Of a DNA stretch of 21,174 nucleotides, positions 1-7,136 are shown piece after piece. The number at the start of each line of letters is the position of its first letter. Within the stretch, counting starts at the first letter, position 1. The notes beneath the pieces were generated by a model. It was not told where the DNA came from, made no database searches, and saw only the letters and a list, made by a program, of their open reading frames with translations. The stretch spans positions 1-21,174 of the IMG/VR virus record IMGVR_UViG_3300028412_000028. One strand, given 5' to 3'. Source of the stretch: a virus. Position numbers and translations under genes: made by a program.

Positions 1-19
1 TTCCGACATTAATAGCCAT
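1..19 (-). CDS. Start of next tail-region gene (partial)
   Basis: Only the first six codons (MAINVG) are in the window; the gene continues beyond base 1. The ATG lies one base after the stop of the preceding gene, the same tight packing seen throughout the cassette. Its position after the tail tip and a tail-associated protein suggests another tail or fibre component, but the sequence is far too short to assign a function. Confidence 0.45.
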
Positions 20-20
20 A

Positions 21-488
21 TTAGTTTATGTTAATTTTATAATCAATCCGAAACTGCTCTCCTGTATCTTTTACAATAGCAGTATCGAGCAATGCACTTG
101 TTAAAAGAATAGTTCCCATCTTTACCCCGATTTTATTGTAAGTTCCATTTGCCAACTCACCATCTGTGAAGAATCCTGAGAAGTCAATCACATTAGCCTG
201 ACCTCCTGTGCTTACTGTAATGAACTGCACATCAGTATCAACCTGTGTACCACCAAGCGAAGTATCTGCAACGGTCGGGGTAGTAGCATTTGTTGATAGT
301 GTTAGCTGTGTGATTGCGATAGGTGTTGCGGTAATTCCAGCGAGTCGTCTTGCTATCAAGTTTCTACCAAATCCGTTAGATGATACAACAAGGTTTTTTT
401 GCCAATCGGTAACATAAATAACCTCACCTTGTGCGTTGAGTTTTGTTACTTTAAATTCTCCTTTTATTCCAGCGTTTTCTATCTGCAT
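21..488 (-). CDS. Putative tail-tip/fibre-associated structural protein
   Basis: 155 residues with no signal peptide or membrane segment. The sequence is rich in Thr, Ala, Gly, Ile and Val with alternating beta-strand character. An N-terminal part (KVTKLNAQGEVIYVTDWQKN) is followed by a Ser/Thr-rich stretch around residues 60-100 (LTLSTNATTPTVADTSLG), a composition common in small phage tail or baseplate-associated proteins. It follows the Tal-like gene after 23 bases and has its own extended -10 box nine bases before the ATG, so it may be transcribed independently. I recognise no named family. The tail role is inferred from position and composition. Confidence 0.6.
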   Translation of the reverse strand: MQIENAGIKGEFKVTKLNAQGEVIYVTDWQKNLVVSSNGFGRNLIARRLAGITATPIAITQLTLSTNATTPTVADTSLGGTQVDTDVQFITVSTGGQANVIDFSGFFTDGELANGTYNKIGVKMGTILLTSALLDTAIVKDTGEQFRIDYKININ

Positions 489-497
489 CGTAGTTTC

Positions 498-506
498 ATT
501 ATATCA
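498..506 (-). promoter_or_regulatory. Extended -10 promoter (TGATATAAT), 9 nt before ATG
   Basis: On the minus strand the sequence reads TGATATAAT, a perfect TGn extended -10, with nine bases between the hexamer and the ATG at 488. Initiation at the usual distance would give an mRNA with almost no 5' leader. It lies in the 23-base gap after the Tal-like gene. Confidence 0.6.
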
Positions 507-511
507 CAGGT

Positions 512-1948
512 CTATGACCAAGTAGAGAAATTCCAAACAAAAGTGTCGGGATTATCCTCTGCATCATTCGCTGCCCACTTGTAGGGAGCTGAAGATTGCT
601 CTACTAACTGCACGCCAGTATCGACTACGCTCATTATCTCTGTTGGCTGTTGAATAAAGTTAAGTAGAGTTTCCTGTGCGTCCTCTGTAATGGTTTCATT
701 AATAAGTGAGTTTTGTAAGAACTCGATAATGCCCAAAGTCTTTACTGTTGCAAAGTCTACATTGTAAACAACACGCTCTCCGAAAGCGTCGATTGGTTTT
801 GCTGTGACTGACTGAATAATAATATCAATATCCTTATCCCGTATCGTAGAATTAATGTTCAGTCTTTGACCAGCCTTGAGTCCATGATTTGCTGTGCTGA
901 ATGAACCCTCATTGAGTTCGTTTGCAAAACTATCAAGCTCTGCTATAGCCCTTTCGATTGCCTCATCGTTTGTTGAGATTGTATTGTCTGATACTTGGTA
1001 CTCAAAGATACCGTATTCGGCGATACTGTCGTCGTTTGTAATACGAACCACAACTGGTATTTCAATGTTACCAATTACTTCAATTACATTTCCAACACTT
1101 GGAAAGTTCCCTGCGGTAAATCGGATATACTTTTCTTGGTATGACCACATAACATCAAAACTAGCGTCATCATTAAGGTATTCAACACCTACAGTTTGCA
1201 CAACATCATTTACTTCTACAATAGGCTCTCCTGCGAACTTATAACCTAGTGGATATACATCTTGGTCGGCGTCCTGACACACTGTCGTTTCAGTACGAGG
1301 CGTTGAACTTGGATTAGTACCACCTCTAACAGTTACTTTATTTCGTAGTTGCGTGATGTCCTCTGTGATTGCAAGCGACTCATAAAAATAGTTCTTTGAT
1401 GTATCGGTTATGTTAAAAGGTGCTTCCTCTGTGTTACGAGCAAAGAAGTGAATATCTTTTTGGTAGTCTACATACCAGTAGGCGTTCAAAGACTTTGCGA
1501 GCTTGTCAAAACATTCTGTTACAGTGAGTCCATTAAAAGAAAATGATTTGATAGTCTTAGAAAGTACTACATTGTTAGTTGTGAAACCATCATCTGTAAA
1601 GTCTGTCACAAGGGCGTTAACGATTGCAATAAGTGTCGTGTTCTCATACCTATTTGTCACAAGTTCTCTTTTAAGGTATTGAGAATAGTCTGAACACTTA
1701 ATATTGAATACTAATTGATTACCTGCGTTTGCTGATTCGTCTATCCTTACGATTGCACCCCCAAAGATTACCACGCTGTTGTTGGTTACGATCACCTCAT
1801 CATTTAATTGTGGTCTGTATACTTTATTGTCTTGCTTTTTTATACGAAAATCACACGAGTCTACTCGGTTGTTTATCTTGTTTGAAATTTTAAGCGAGGA
1901 TAGGAGAATTGATGATGTCCTATCAACACCTCCTATGTTAATTATCAT
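512..1948 (-). CDS. Tail tip / baseplate hub protein (Tal-like)
   Basis: 478 residues, encoded directly after the tape measure with an ATGA start/stop overlap, the usual place of the distal tail or tail-associated (Tal/gp27-like) hub protein in siphophages. The N-terminus (MIINIGGVDRTSSIL) and following region to about residue 90 look like the beta-rich first domain of such hubs (ligand-range segment RPQLNDEVIVTNN, then FGGAIVRIDE). The middle contains LTVTECFDKLAKSLNAYWYVD, and the stretch around 350-400 (NHGLKAGQRLNINS) matches the hub-type pattern in which a solution-type beta domain returns to the first domain. The last 60 residues are less conserved-looking. No separate Dit gene is seen between it and the tape measure. 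The role is inferred from order and fold-like motifs; receptor-binding or peptidase activity is not evident. Confidence 0.72.
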   Translation of the reverse strand: MIINIGGVDRTSSILLSSLKISNKINNRVDSCDFRIKKQDNKVYRPQLNDEVIVTNNSVVIFGGAIVRIDESANAGNQLVFNIKCSDYSQYLKRELVTNRYENTTLIAIVNALVTDFTDDGFTTNNVVLSKTIKSFSFNGLTVTECFDKLAKSLNAYWYVDYQKDIHFFARNTEEAPFNITDTSKNYFYESLAITEDITQLRNKVTVRGGTNPSSTPRTETTVCQDADQDVYPLGYKFAGEPIVEVNDVVQTVGVEYLNDDASFDVMWSYQEKYIRFTAGNFPSVGNVIEVIGNIEIPVVVRITNDDSIAEYGIFEYQVSDNTISTNDEAIERAIAELDSFANELNEGSFSTANHGLKAGQRLNINSTIRDKDIDIIIQSVTAKPIDAFGERVVYNVDFATVKTLGIIEFLQNSLINETITEDAQETLLNFIQQPTEIMSVVDTGVQLVEQSSAPYKWAANDAEDNPDTFVWNFSTWS

Positions 1949-3651
1949 ACCTGTGCGTTAAGTTTAACAATGCTCATAAGTTTATTACCAATCTTTTCTG
2001 CCATGTCGTCTTCTCCCATGAATGAGTTACCTGTGATGTTAATCACAACTCCACCACCTCCACCAAGTGAGTATGGGTTTTTGGTAGCGATTAAATAGTC
2101 GTCTGGGTGTGTGGTAATAATATTACCGTCTGGTGAAATAATGGCATCATTTACACTCATTGTTCTTTTTAGAAAGTTACCTCCTGAGCTAAATAAACCA
2201 CCAATACCACTCTTTGCTTTTCCAAGACCCCCCTTTATACTTCCACCGACTATAGATGCTCCCTCTTTTAAGTTCTCTAGTTGTCGCAAAAGTGGTGCCA
2301 TTAGTTTCATTATGAAATCAATAGCCTTTTTAAATATGTCAGTTATAGAATCCCAAGTTATAGCAAAGCCATCTTTCATGTTTGCAAACAAACTTGCAAA
2401 GACTGCCTTTATGGAGTCAAAGTTTGCAATAAACAATCTTATCCAACCTAGTAGCCCACCTGTTAGTATATTACCTACCAACAAGAGCCAACCTTGCGTT
2501 GAGTCGCCTAGTCCAGTCCACCAGTTAGCAAAGAAGTTGCCGAGTCCTATAAACAATTCTTTTACAAAAAGAACTACGCTATCCCAGTTTTTATATAGTA
2601 AATATAATCCAGCACCAAGCAACACAAGACCACCTAATATCAATGCAATAGGGTTAGCCATTAGAAAAGCGAGTGCTGTCCCTAGTGCTCCGACCACGGT
2701 CGTAATAAATCCAAATCCTGCAATAATTTTAGGCAGTAGTAGACCGAGTGTACCTATACCTCCAATAAGTCCTGCAACCGCCAAAGAAACTAGAGCTATA
2801 TTTTTTGTCAGTATTGGATTTTCCTGAACCCATGAAGCTATTTTATCAACAACGGGAGCAATCTTTTGAACCAAATCATTAAGAAGTGGAACAAATACTG
2901 AACCAATTATCTCTTGCATATCCCCGAAGGAGTTTTTAAGAGCTTGCATACCTCCTTCTGCAGTACCTCTTGCAGCTTCATTCAAACCACCAAAGTTTTG
3001 TGCGAGTACATCTGAAAGGGTGGCTGACCTTTCCATCTCTGTTCCAGTTTTTAGAATCTCTTCCTGTGCTTCAGAAAAAGTAATTCCCAATCGTGATAAA
3101 GCACCCACTTGCCCCATCATAACTTTACCAACCAAGTTACCAATGTTAATCATGTCTTCCTGGGTTGCGTTTACGCCCTTAGTAGCTACCACTAAGTCAA
3201 GCATTCCAGGAGTCAGTTTTGAAATAGTTTCAGTTTGAAGTGCAAAAGTAGCTAGTTGGGATTGACCAAATGAAGTTACTTCATCACCTACTACACCCAA
3301 TTTTTGCAACGCACTCGCTTGTTCTTTAAGTGCCAGCACACTTTTTTCCACTTCCCTCGTTACTACCTTTTCCCATGTTGCCCTGTCTTTATAAACTTCT
3401 ACTTGTTCACCTGTAGCAACAACTACGTTTTTAATCAATGTTTCTAAACGCTTGTCAGCTCGTTCCTGTTGTGCAAATGCCTTCAGTGAAGTTCCAACAG
3501 CAGCAGCGATTCCAGCAAATGCCACAGTTCCAACTGCTGCCATTCCTTTGAATTCAGACTTTAGCCCCTTTACTTTACCCTCAAAACCTTGCAACGCTTT
3601 AGATGCATTGTCTTTAAGGTCGAGTATGATGCTTAGATTATTTGTTGCCAT
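1945..3651 (-). CDS. Tail tape measure protein
   Basis: 568 residues. The N-terminal 60 residues are an amphipathic Ala/Lys-rich segment (DLKDNASKALQGFEGKVKGL) typical of tape measures, followed by a long helical region (62-280), a very hydrophobic part (about 285-355, several putative membrane-inserting helices) and a Gly-rich C-terminus. The motif NDAIISPDGNIITTHPDDYL at about 501-520 and a Gly run before VVINITGNS recur at tape-measure C-termini. It sits after the tail chaperone pair and overlaps the end of the frameshift product by 14 bases, the canonical siphophage order. It is short for the family, so the tail should be short. I see no peptidoglycan hydrolase domain. Confidence 0.9.
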   Translation of the reverse strand: MATNNLSIILDLKDNASKALQGFEGKVKGLKSEFKGMAAVGTVAFAGIAAAVGTSLKAFAQQERADKRLETLIKNVVVATGEQVEVYKDRATWEKVVTREVEKSVLALKEQASALQKLGVVGDEVTSFGQSQLATFALQTETISKLTPGMLDLVVATKGVNATQEDMINIGNLVGKVMMGQVGALSRLGITFSEAQEEILKTGTEMERSATLSDVLAQNFGGLNEAARGTAEGGMQALKNSFGDMQEIIGSVFVPLLNDLVQKIAPVVDKIASWVQENPILTKNIALVSLAVAGLIGGIGTLGLLLPKIIAGFGFITTVVGALGTALAFLMANPIALILGGLVLLGAGLYLLYKNWDSVVLFVKELFIGLGNFFANWWTGLGDSTQGWLLLVGNILTGGLLGWIRLFIANFDSIKAVFASLFANMKDGFAITWDSITDIFKKAIDFIMKLMAPLLRQLENLKEGASIVGGSIKGGLGKAKSGIGGLFSSGGNFLKRTMSVNDAIISPDGNIITTHPDDYLIATKNPYSLGGGGGVVINITGNSFMGEDDMAEKIGNKLMSIVKLNAQV

Positions 3652-4122
3652 TGCGTTTTTGCTTATTGTTTTCGAGCTTTCTTTTTGTTGATATTATTTG
3701 CGTGTAGCATTTAACATCAACGACATTCAACTCTCGTATTTCTTTAGGTGTCCACCCATACTCTGTGGAAAGCATCTCCATCAAAACCATGTTTGACGGG
3801 GGGGATTTACCCTCTAACTGCCACACTAAAGAGCTACCCCCTATGCTTTTTTTACTGCCTGCTCGATTCCTGCAATCAGTTTTTGTATCTCTTGTGATAG
3901 TTTTGTACCGTCAACAATAGACAAGTTTCTTCGCCATTCGTTTGAATACTTAACCTCGTTATTGTCATTGTCTAGAATTGATACGACTGCCACCTCTGTA
4001 AGTTTTGCGTTTCCTTTTAGTAGGTTTGATTCGCTACCGATTTCCATCTGGACATCTTCCATGTCACCGAATGATAATTCGTCTTTTGTAGTTACCTTGT
4101 ACTTTGTTAAGTCGATTTGCAT
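3638..4122 (-). CDS. Tail assembly chaperone fusion (gpGT-like) made by -1 frameshift
   Basis: The upstream chaperone ORF ends at 3841 just after a slippery heptamer. In the -1 frame the sequence stays open from the slip site to 3638, adding about 70 residues (with WQLEGKSPP and YGWTPKEIRELNVVDV) to the chaperone. Slipping at A-AAA-AAA replaces the last residue and stop with KSIGGSSLVWQLEG. The WTP-IR-L-V-DV pattern is typical of the short T-domain that follows gpG-like proteins. The only possible independent start of the T-frame is a GTG at 3826, which lies 15 bases past the first stop and has no ribosome site. In known siphophages the long form recruits the tape measure for tail assembly. 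The C-terminus overlaps the tape measure start by 14 bases. Confidence 0.8.
3841..4122 (-). CDS. Tail assembly chaperone (gpG-like), short form
   Basis: 93 residues starting MQIDLTKYKVTTKDELSFGD and ending EQAVKKA. It lies between the tail tube and the tape measure, where all lambda-like siphophages carry the chaperone. An in-frame ATG at 4149 would extend it by nine residues, but that start overlaps the tail tube stop by 17 bases. The ATG at 4122 lies ten bases after that stop and nine bases after a TATAAT hexamer at 4132-4137, so I prefer 4122. The protein is acidic in the middle and helical at the C-terminus. It has no recognised catalytic motif. Confidence 0.75.
   Translation of the reverse strand: MQIDLTKYKVTTKDELSFGDMEDVQMEIGSESNLLKGNAKLTEVAVVSILDNDNNEVKYSNEWRRNLSIVDGTKLSQEIQKLIAGIEQAVKKA
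3847..3853 (-). promoter_or_regulatory. -1 ribosomal frameshift slippery site A-AAA-AAA
   Basis: On the minus strand seven A residues fall in phase as GTA AAA AAA GCA TAG, i.e. X-XXY-YYZ with X=Y=Z=A, two codons before the zero-frame stop. Slipping back one base gives AAA AAA AGC ATA and joins the downstream T-frame. The bases just after (ATAGGGGGTAGCTC) are G-rich and could pair to stimulate the shift, but I have not folded them. Confidence 0.8.
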
Positions 4123-4132
4123 ATTATTTTGA

Positions 4133-5107
4133 TTATACTTCGTAAACATCTGTTAAGTTCTGTACTGATACTGTCGCCATTTCTGCGTCTGTGTTGTTGT
4201 AGAAAGCCTTGAATTCGATTTCCTCTGTAACGAGGTCATCATTACCTCCTGAGCGTTCCCAACCTTGAATTTGTACTTTGTTAAGTAGAGTAACAATTTT
4301 TGGTGAGTTACCTCCTGCAAGTACTGCCTCTCCTACGATAGCGATTTCCATGTAGACTGCTGTGTCTGCTGTAAACAAGTCTTTGAAAGTGTCATCTACA
4401 TAATTCTTTGTGATGTTTCCACTAATAGATAGCTTTGAGTTATAGTTATCTGGTGAGAATGAACCAAAAGAGAAGTCTGCGATTGCTCCAGTATCAAAAG
4501 TGATACCAACTTCTTTTGCTTTGATTGCTGTCGCACCAGTTAGACCTGCCTCTGTTGCTGCTATTTTGATTGTGATGTCTTTTCCGATGAAGTCGTATTC
4601 TGTATCGTATGATGCTGTGTCTGCATTTGTTGTTGCTTCTGCGAACATAAGATTTGATGAGAATCGTACGAAGTCATCAGTTGATGCTGTGATTTCTAGT
4701 GTATTTACAACTCCAGTGTCGAATACTTCTTGTGATACTCCTCCGTCTTTAGCGATAAGAGAAAGTGTAGGGTGTAGGATATTCTGCAACATAGAAAATG
4801 CGTGGTTTCGCACTGCACCTGTAACTGTTGTTGTGTCTACCTGTCCGAACACATTAAAGAACAAATACCCTACAACATCGGCGTGTACGATACCTGCAAT
4901 ATCTCCGTCATACCATTTCTTGATTACTCTTGAATTGGTTGAGTCTTCCATAACTCCTTGAGAGTTATCGTCAATAACCTTTTCTGCTCGTGCCATTACA
5001 TCAGCACTAACATTCTTTACCCATTTTGATGCTGTCGCTACAGGTGTACCTCTTGTTCCTTCAATAGAAATTCCGAGCTCAATTTGTTTTCCAATAATTT
5101 CTGCCAT
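4133..5107 (-). CDS. Major tail tube protein
   Basis: 324 residues with the beta-rich composition and repeating Thr/Asp/Gly pattern of Phage_tube-type proteins. The N-terminus (IGKQIELGISIEGTRGTPVA) is a common opening of this group, and the C-terminal part (VQIQGWERSGGNDDLVTEEIEF) matches the strand that closes the tube domain. The order terminator, tube, chaperones, tape measure is canonical. Unlike most genes here it has a roughly 50-base gap between an extended -10 box (5158-5166) and the ATG, containing a small hairpin (5132-5136 with 5145-5149) and a very AT-rich tract. This fits a strongly expressed structural gene with a real leader. Confidence 0.85.
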   Translation of the reverse strand: MAEIIGKQIELGISIEGTRGTPVATASKWVKNVSADVMARAEKVIDDNSQGVMEDSTNSRVIKKWYDGDIAGIVHADVVGYLFFNVFGQVDTTTVTGAVRNHAFSMLQNILHPTLSLIAKDGGVSQEVFDTGVVNTLEITASTDDFVRFSSNLMFAEATTNADTASYDTEYDFIGKDITIKIAATEAGLTGATAIKAKEVGITFDTGAIADFSFGSFSPDNYNSKLSISGNITKNYVDDTFKDLFTADTAVYMEIAIVGEAVLAGGNSPKIVTLLNKVQIQGWERSGGNDDLVTEEIEFKAFYNNTDAEMATVSVQNLTDVYEV

Positions 5108-5157
5108 ATTTTTATAATTTAATTTTTAATTGTATCTATGTTGCGATACTTACCTAT

Positions 5158-5166
5158 ATTATACCA
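5158..5166 (-). promoter_or_regulatory. Extended -10 promoter (TGGTATAAT) for the tail tube gene
   Basis: On the minus strand TGGTATAAT begins four bases after the stop of the tail terminator gene and lies 50 bases before the tube ATG. The predicted leader is about 43 bases, contains a 5-bp stem with an 8-base loop, and ends in an A/T-only tract before ATG. It is the only box of this class with a long leader. Confidence 0.55.
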
Positions 5167-5169
5167 CGC

Positions 5170-5592
5170 CTAGTTATTCGTAAGCGTTTTAATCTCTAGT
5201 GTCATATCAACAAACGCTGTTTTGTTTTTCTGTTCGATAGAAAGTCCAAAAGTATTAGCTGATACCTTAGCCCATACTCTATGACCGTCTATTGTGTTGA
5301 GATTCCAGTTTGTATCAAAGTGTTGCATTACATCGTCAAATGTTTTTGGCAATATGGTCTGATATACCTGTTGGGTTGTAGCTCCTGCAATGTTTACTAC
5401 AACGAACATTGAGAAGGTATAAATCTTAAAGTTCTCCTGATTAGTTTCAAAGCTATTCTCTACGCCTGTTGGGTATACGATAATCGCAGGGTACGCACGA
5501 GGGTCGTCTTGTAAAGGGTAAGAATATACCTCTTGTATGTTAGGTATTGCCTCGCACGCTGTTCGTATTTCTGTTATAAGTGTTTCTATCAT
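5170..5592 (-). CDS. Tail terminator protein
   Basis: 140 residues. It begins MIETLITEIRTACEAIPNIQ and contains DDPRAYPAIIVYPTG near residues 30-45, then alternating beta strands and a helix (QVYQTILPKTFDDVMQHFD). This alpha-beta-beta arrangement is typical of lambda gpU / HK97 gp10-neighbour tail terminators. Its place between the gp10-like protein and the tail tube agrees. In known phages this protein caps the tube and sets tail length. The assignment rests on context and general pattern; no catalytic residues are expected. Confidence 0.65.
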   Translation of the reverse strand: MIETLITEIRTACEAIPNIQEVYSYPLQDDPRAYPAIIVYPTGVENSFETNQENFKIYTFSMFVVVNIAGATTQQVYQTILPKTFDDVMQHFDTNWNLNTIDGHRVWAKVSANTFGLSIEQKNKTAFVDMTLEIKTLTNN

Positions 5593-5600
5593 ATATTTAT

Positions 5601-5609
5601 ATTATATCA
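5601..5609 (-). promoter_or_regulatory. Extended -10 promoter (TGATATAAT), 8 nt before ATG
   Basis: On the minus strand TGATATAAT ends eight bases before the ATG at 5592, in the 17-base gap between the gp10-like gene and the tail terminator. A transcript starting at the normal distance would begin at, or one or two bases before, the start codon. Confidence 0.6.
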
Positions 5610-6008
5610 TTATGAGCCTAGCTCGTCTGTTATCGTTTGTAGAAGTTTCTTCGCCTCGGAGTTTATTTTATTCTCCTGAGTCTTTACTGCGTAATCAAGC
5701 CAAGGTCTCTCTTGCATTTTATAAGTACCGTCATGTACAAACTTTGCATAGGGCGACTTTCTCTCGTTGACACTAATCACTAACTTAAAAGGTTCTATTT
5801 TATACTCGTGAGATTTCTTTAGGTTTCCTGAGTCGAGTGGAGAACCACCACCTGCACTACTAAGCCTCCAAGGCGATTGCACGATAGAGCTTTTATAGAA
5901 AGAATTAGCCCTCACTAGAAAAATATCAGTGGCGTCTTTTACCTCTTGGGGAAACTTTTGGATTGCCCTTGTCAGTTTCTCACTGTCTATCTTCATGCTT
6001 ACTGCCAT
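5610..6008 (-). CDS. HK97 gp10-like head-tail/tail-completion protein
   Basis: 132 residues. The pattern is that of the HK97-gp10 family: an N-terminal helix (KLTRAIQKFPQEVKDATD), a central DSGNLKKSHEYKIEP segment (in the family a G-L-S/K motif), then SPYAKFVHDGTYKMQERPWL near residues 83-103 and a final helix. The Y-A-x-x-V-x-x-G-T and RPWL motifs are the usual signature of this family. It starts one base before the stop of the preceding head-closure gene is cleared, with no Shine-Dalgarno sequence. It completes the head-to-tail connector block. Confidence 0.8.
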   Translation of the reverse strand: MAVSMKIDSEKLTRAIQKFPQEVKDATDIFLVRANSFYKSSIVQSPWRLSSAGGGSPLDSGNLKKSHEYKIEPFKLVISVNERKSPYAKFVHDGTYKMQERPWLDYAVKTQENKINSEAKKLLQTITDELGS

Positions 6009-6009
6009 A

Positions 6010-6333
6010 TTAGTTTTCTTGAGTTTTCTCTAATATAAGTTCAAGGTGCTTATTTGCCCCTATAAAGGAGTTATCTTGTATTAAGCGTACATCGTACCTG
6101 TTTGTCCCTACAACGAGCGTATCGCCCAATTTGACGCTTGTAGAGGGGTCACACCAAGCTATATAGGGAACAGTAAAGTTAAGTCCTAAGTTCTCCACCA
6201 TTTCTGGTGAGGCTTGCTGGATATGTCCTTTGAAAGTTCCAATAGTTCCAAGTTCTGATGACGAATAGCCGTCTGCTGTAGTCCACACATTCCTTTGTAT
6301 AGTAAATGTAGTTGTGTAGTTTCTTGAAATCAT
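6010..6333 (-). CDS. Head closure / head-tail joining protein (SPP1 gp16 type)
   Basis: 107 residues, small beta-barrel type. TTFTIQRNVWTTADGY at the N-terminus, GTFKGHIQQASPEMVENLG in the middle, and VKLGDTLVVGTNRYDVRLI near residues 66-84 follow the pattern of the phage head-tail joining family (SPP1 gp16 / HK97 gp7-like stoppers), in which a D-x-L-x-V-G-x-x-x-Y-x-V motif precedes the last strand. It lies directly between the adaptor and the gp10-like gene, as expected for the protein that closes the capsid after packaging. Confidence 0.75.
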   Translation of the reverse strand: MISRNYTTTFTIQRNVWTTADGYSSSELGTIGTFKGHIQQASPEMVENLGLNFTVPYIAWCDPSTSVKLGDTLVVGTNRYDVRLIQDNSFIGANKHLELILEKTQEN

Positions 6334-6335
6334 TT

Positions 6336-6917
6336 TTATATTATTATTCGCCTTCGTGACTGTAGTGTCGCCATTGCAAGCGTTGAATCGTCTTTGTGAC
6401 TGTCGCTCTTGTACTTCACTGTGTAGTTACCAATCTTTTCGCTTTCTACTTCTCCGTCTTGGTTAGTATTAGCGAGAACAATACCTGAAACAAGAACAAC
6501 ACAGGCGTGTCGTATGTCGTCTGGTACTTCCTCTGCATATCCCCACTTAGCAGTAACTCGCACATTCATTGTTCCATGTGGAACGACCTCATCTTTCATG
6601 AGGATATCTGTTTTTGCGTTCCCATTGAAAGGAACTGTTACAAAGTTGGTAGTCGCTACAAAGTTTTCTGCGTAGTCATCACCGAACTCTACAACAGGCG
6701 TACCAATAAAGTGTCCTACATTAAGCATATTGCACCCATTACCATTAAATAGTCTAGCGTTTGCTGTTGTGTCGGCTAGCCAGTCTACTCCAGTTACCTT
6801 TTCGATGTGAGCTGATACTCCTTGAATCCATTGCTCTACTTGTGGCTCAAAATCGTCTGCTATTTCTAGCAAAAGGTAGTTGGCTATGTCGGCGACTGTA
6901 CAATATAGTTTATTCAC
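6336..6917 (-). CDS. Head-tail connector / adaptor protein (gp6/gp15-like)
   Basis: 193 residues, starting with GTG at 6917, which overlaps the stop of the preceding small gene by eight bases (GTGAATAA). The N-terminal helical part (CTVADIANYLLLEIADDFEP and a helix to about residue 40, then SAHIEKVTGVDW) and the downstream beta region ending in VRVTAKWGYAEEVPDDIRHA match the phage QLRG / gp6-like adaptor family, whose typical A-x-x-W-G-Y-x-x-x-P-x-D-I motif is plainly present at about residues 121-136. It binds the portal ring and connects it to the stopper protein. Confidence 0.8.
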   Translation of the reverse strand: MNKLYCTVADIANYLLLEIADDFEPQVEQWIQGVSAHIEKVTGVDWLADTTANARLFNGNGCNMLNVGHFIGTPVVEFGDDYAENFVATTNFVTVPFNGNAKTDILMKDEVVPHGTMNVRVTAKWGYAEEVPDDIRHACVVLVSGIVLANTNQDGEVESEKIGNYTVKYKSDSHKDDSTLAMATLQSRRRIII

Positions 6918-7062
6918 TTTTTTTCTTGATTATCTCGTCACTCTTCATTTTAGTATTACTAATAAACGAAGTCAGTCGATACTCTTGTCGTAACTTTGGG
7001 TCAATAGGTTTATCAAACTCTACTTTCTTTCCTGTTTTTTTGTGTGTGTATTTGTAAGCCAT
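6910..7062 (-). CDS. Small basic protein of unknown function
   Basis: 50 residues, beginning MAYKYTHKKTGKKVEF and ending EIIKKKSE; about one residue in four is Lys or Arg, with no membrane segment and no cysteine. It starts six bases after a TGATATAAT box, so it looks independently transcribed, and its stop overlaps the GTG of the adaptor gene. Small basic ORFs at this place between capsid and adaptor are frequent, but I do not recognise a family. The strong promoter fit and the start/stop overlap support it as a real gene. Confidence 0.6.
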   Translation of the reverse strand: MAYKYTHKKTGKKVEFDKPIDPKLRQEYRLTSFISNTKMKSDEIIKKKSE

Positions 7063-7068
7063 ATATAT

Positions 7069-7077
7069 ATTATATCA
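7069..7077 (-). promoter_or_regulatory. Extended -10 promoter (TGATATAAT), 6 nt before ATG
   Basis: TGATATAAT on the minus strand ends six bases before the ATG at 7062, the tightest spacing seen here together with that at 9312. The transcript would begin at or next to the A of ATG. It lies downstream of a hairpin that follows the capsid gene. Confidence 0.62.
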
Positions 7078-7094
7078 TTTTCACTGCTAAATAA

Positions 7095-7118
7095 GTAACA
7101 GGGTTTTATCCCTGTGAC
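7095..7118 (-). terminator. Hairpin after the major capsid gene, possible weak terminator
   Basis: GTCACAGGG and CCCTGTTAC form a nine-base-pair stem with one mismatch around a six-base loop, starting 18 bases after the capsid stop. The bases that follow on the minus strand (TTATTTAGC) are only a weak U-tract, so full termination is doubtful. It may act as an attenuator or protect the 3' end of capsid mRNA. The next promoter lies 18 bases further on, which fits a transcript boundary. Confidence 0.45.
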
Positions 7119-7136
7119 CTATTAATAGTCAAACTA

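Noticed and set aside
2111-2827. Plus-strand open frame inside the tape measure gene
   Set aside because: Codon-complement shadow: Ser/Pro/Ile-rich, no domain, fully inside a certain gene on the other strand.
3638-3826. Independent 62-residue gene starting with GTG at 3826
   Set aside because: No upstream signal, while the slip site and open -1 frame explain it as the frameshift extension.
4123-4149. Upstream ATG at 4149 for the tail chaperone
   Set aside because: It overlaps the tail tube stop by 17 bases; the ATG at 4122 lies after the stop with a TATAAT at the usual distance.
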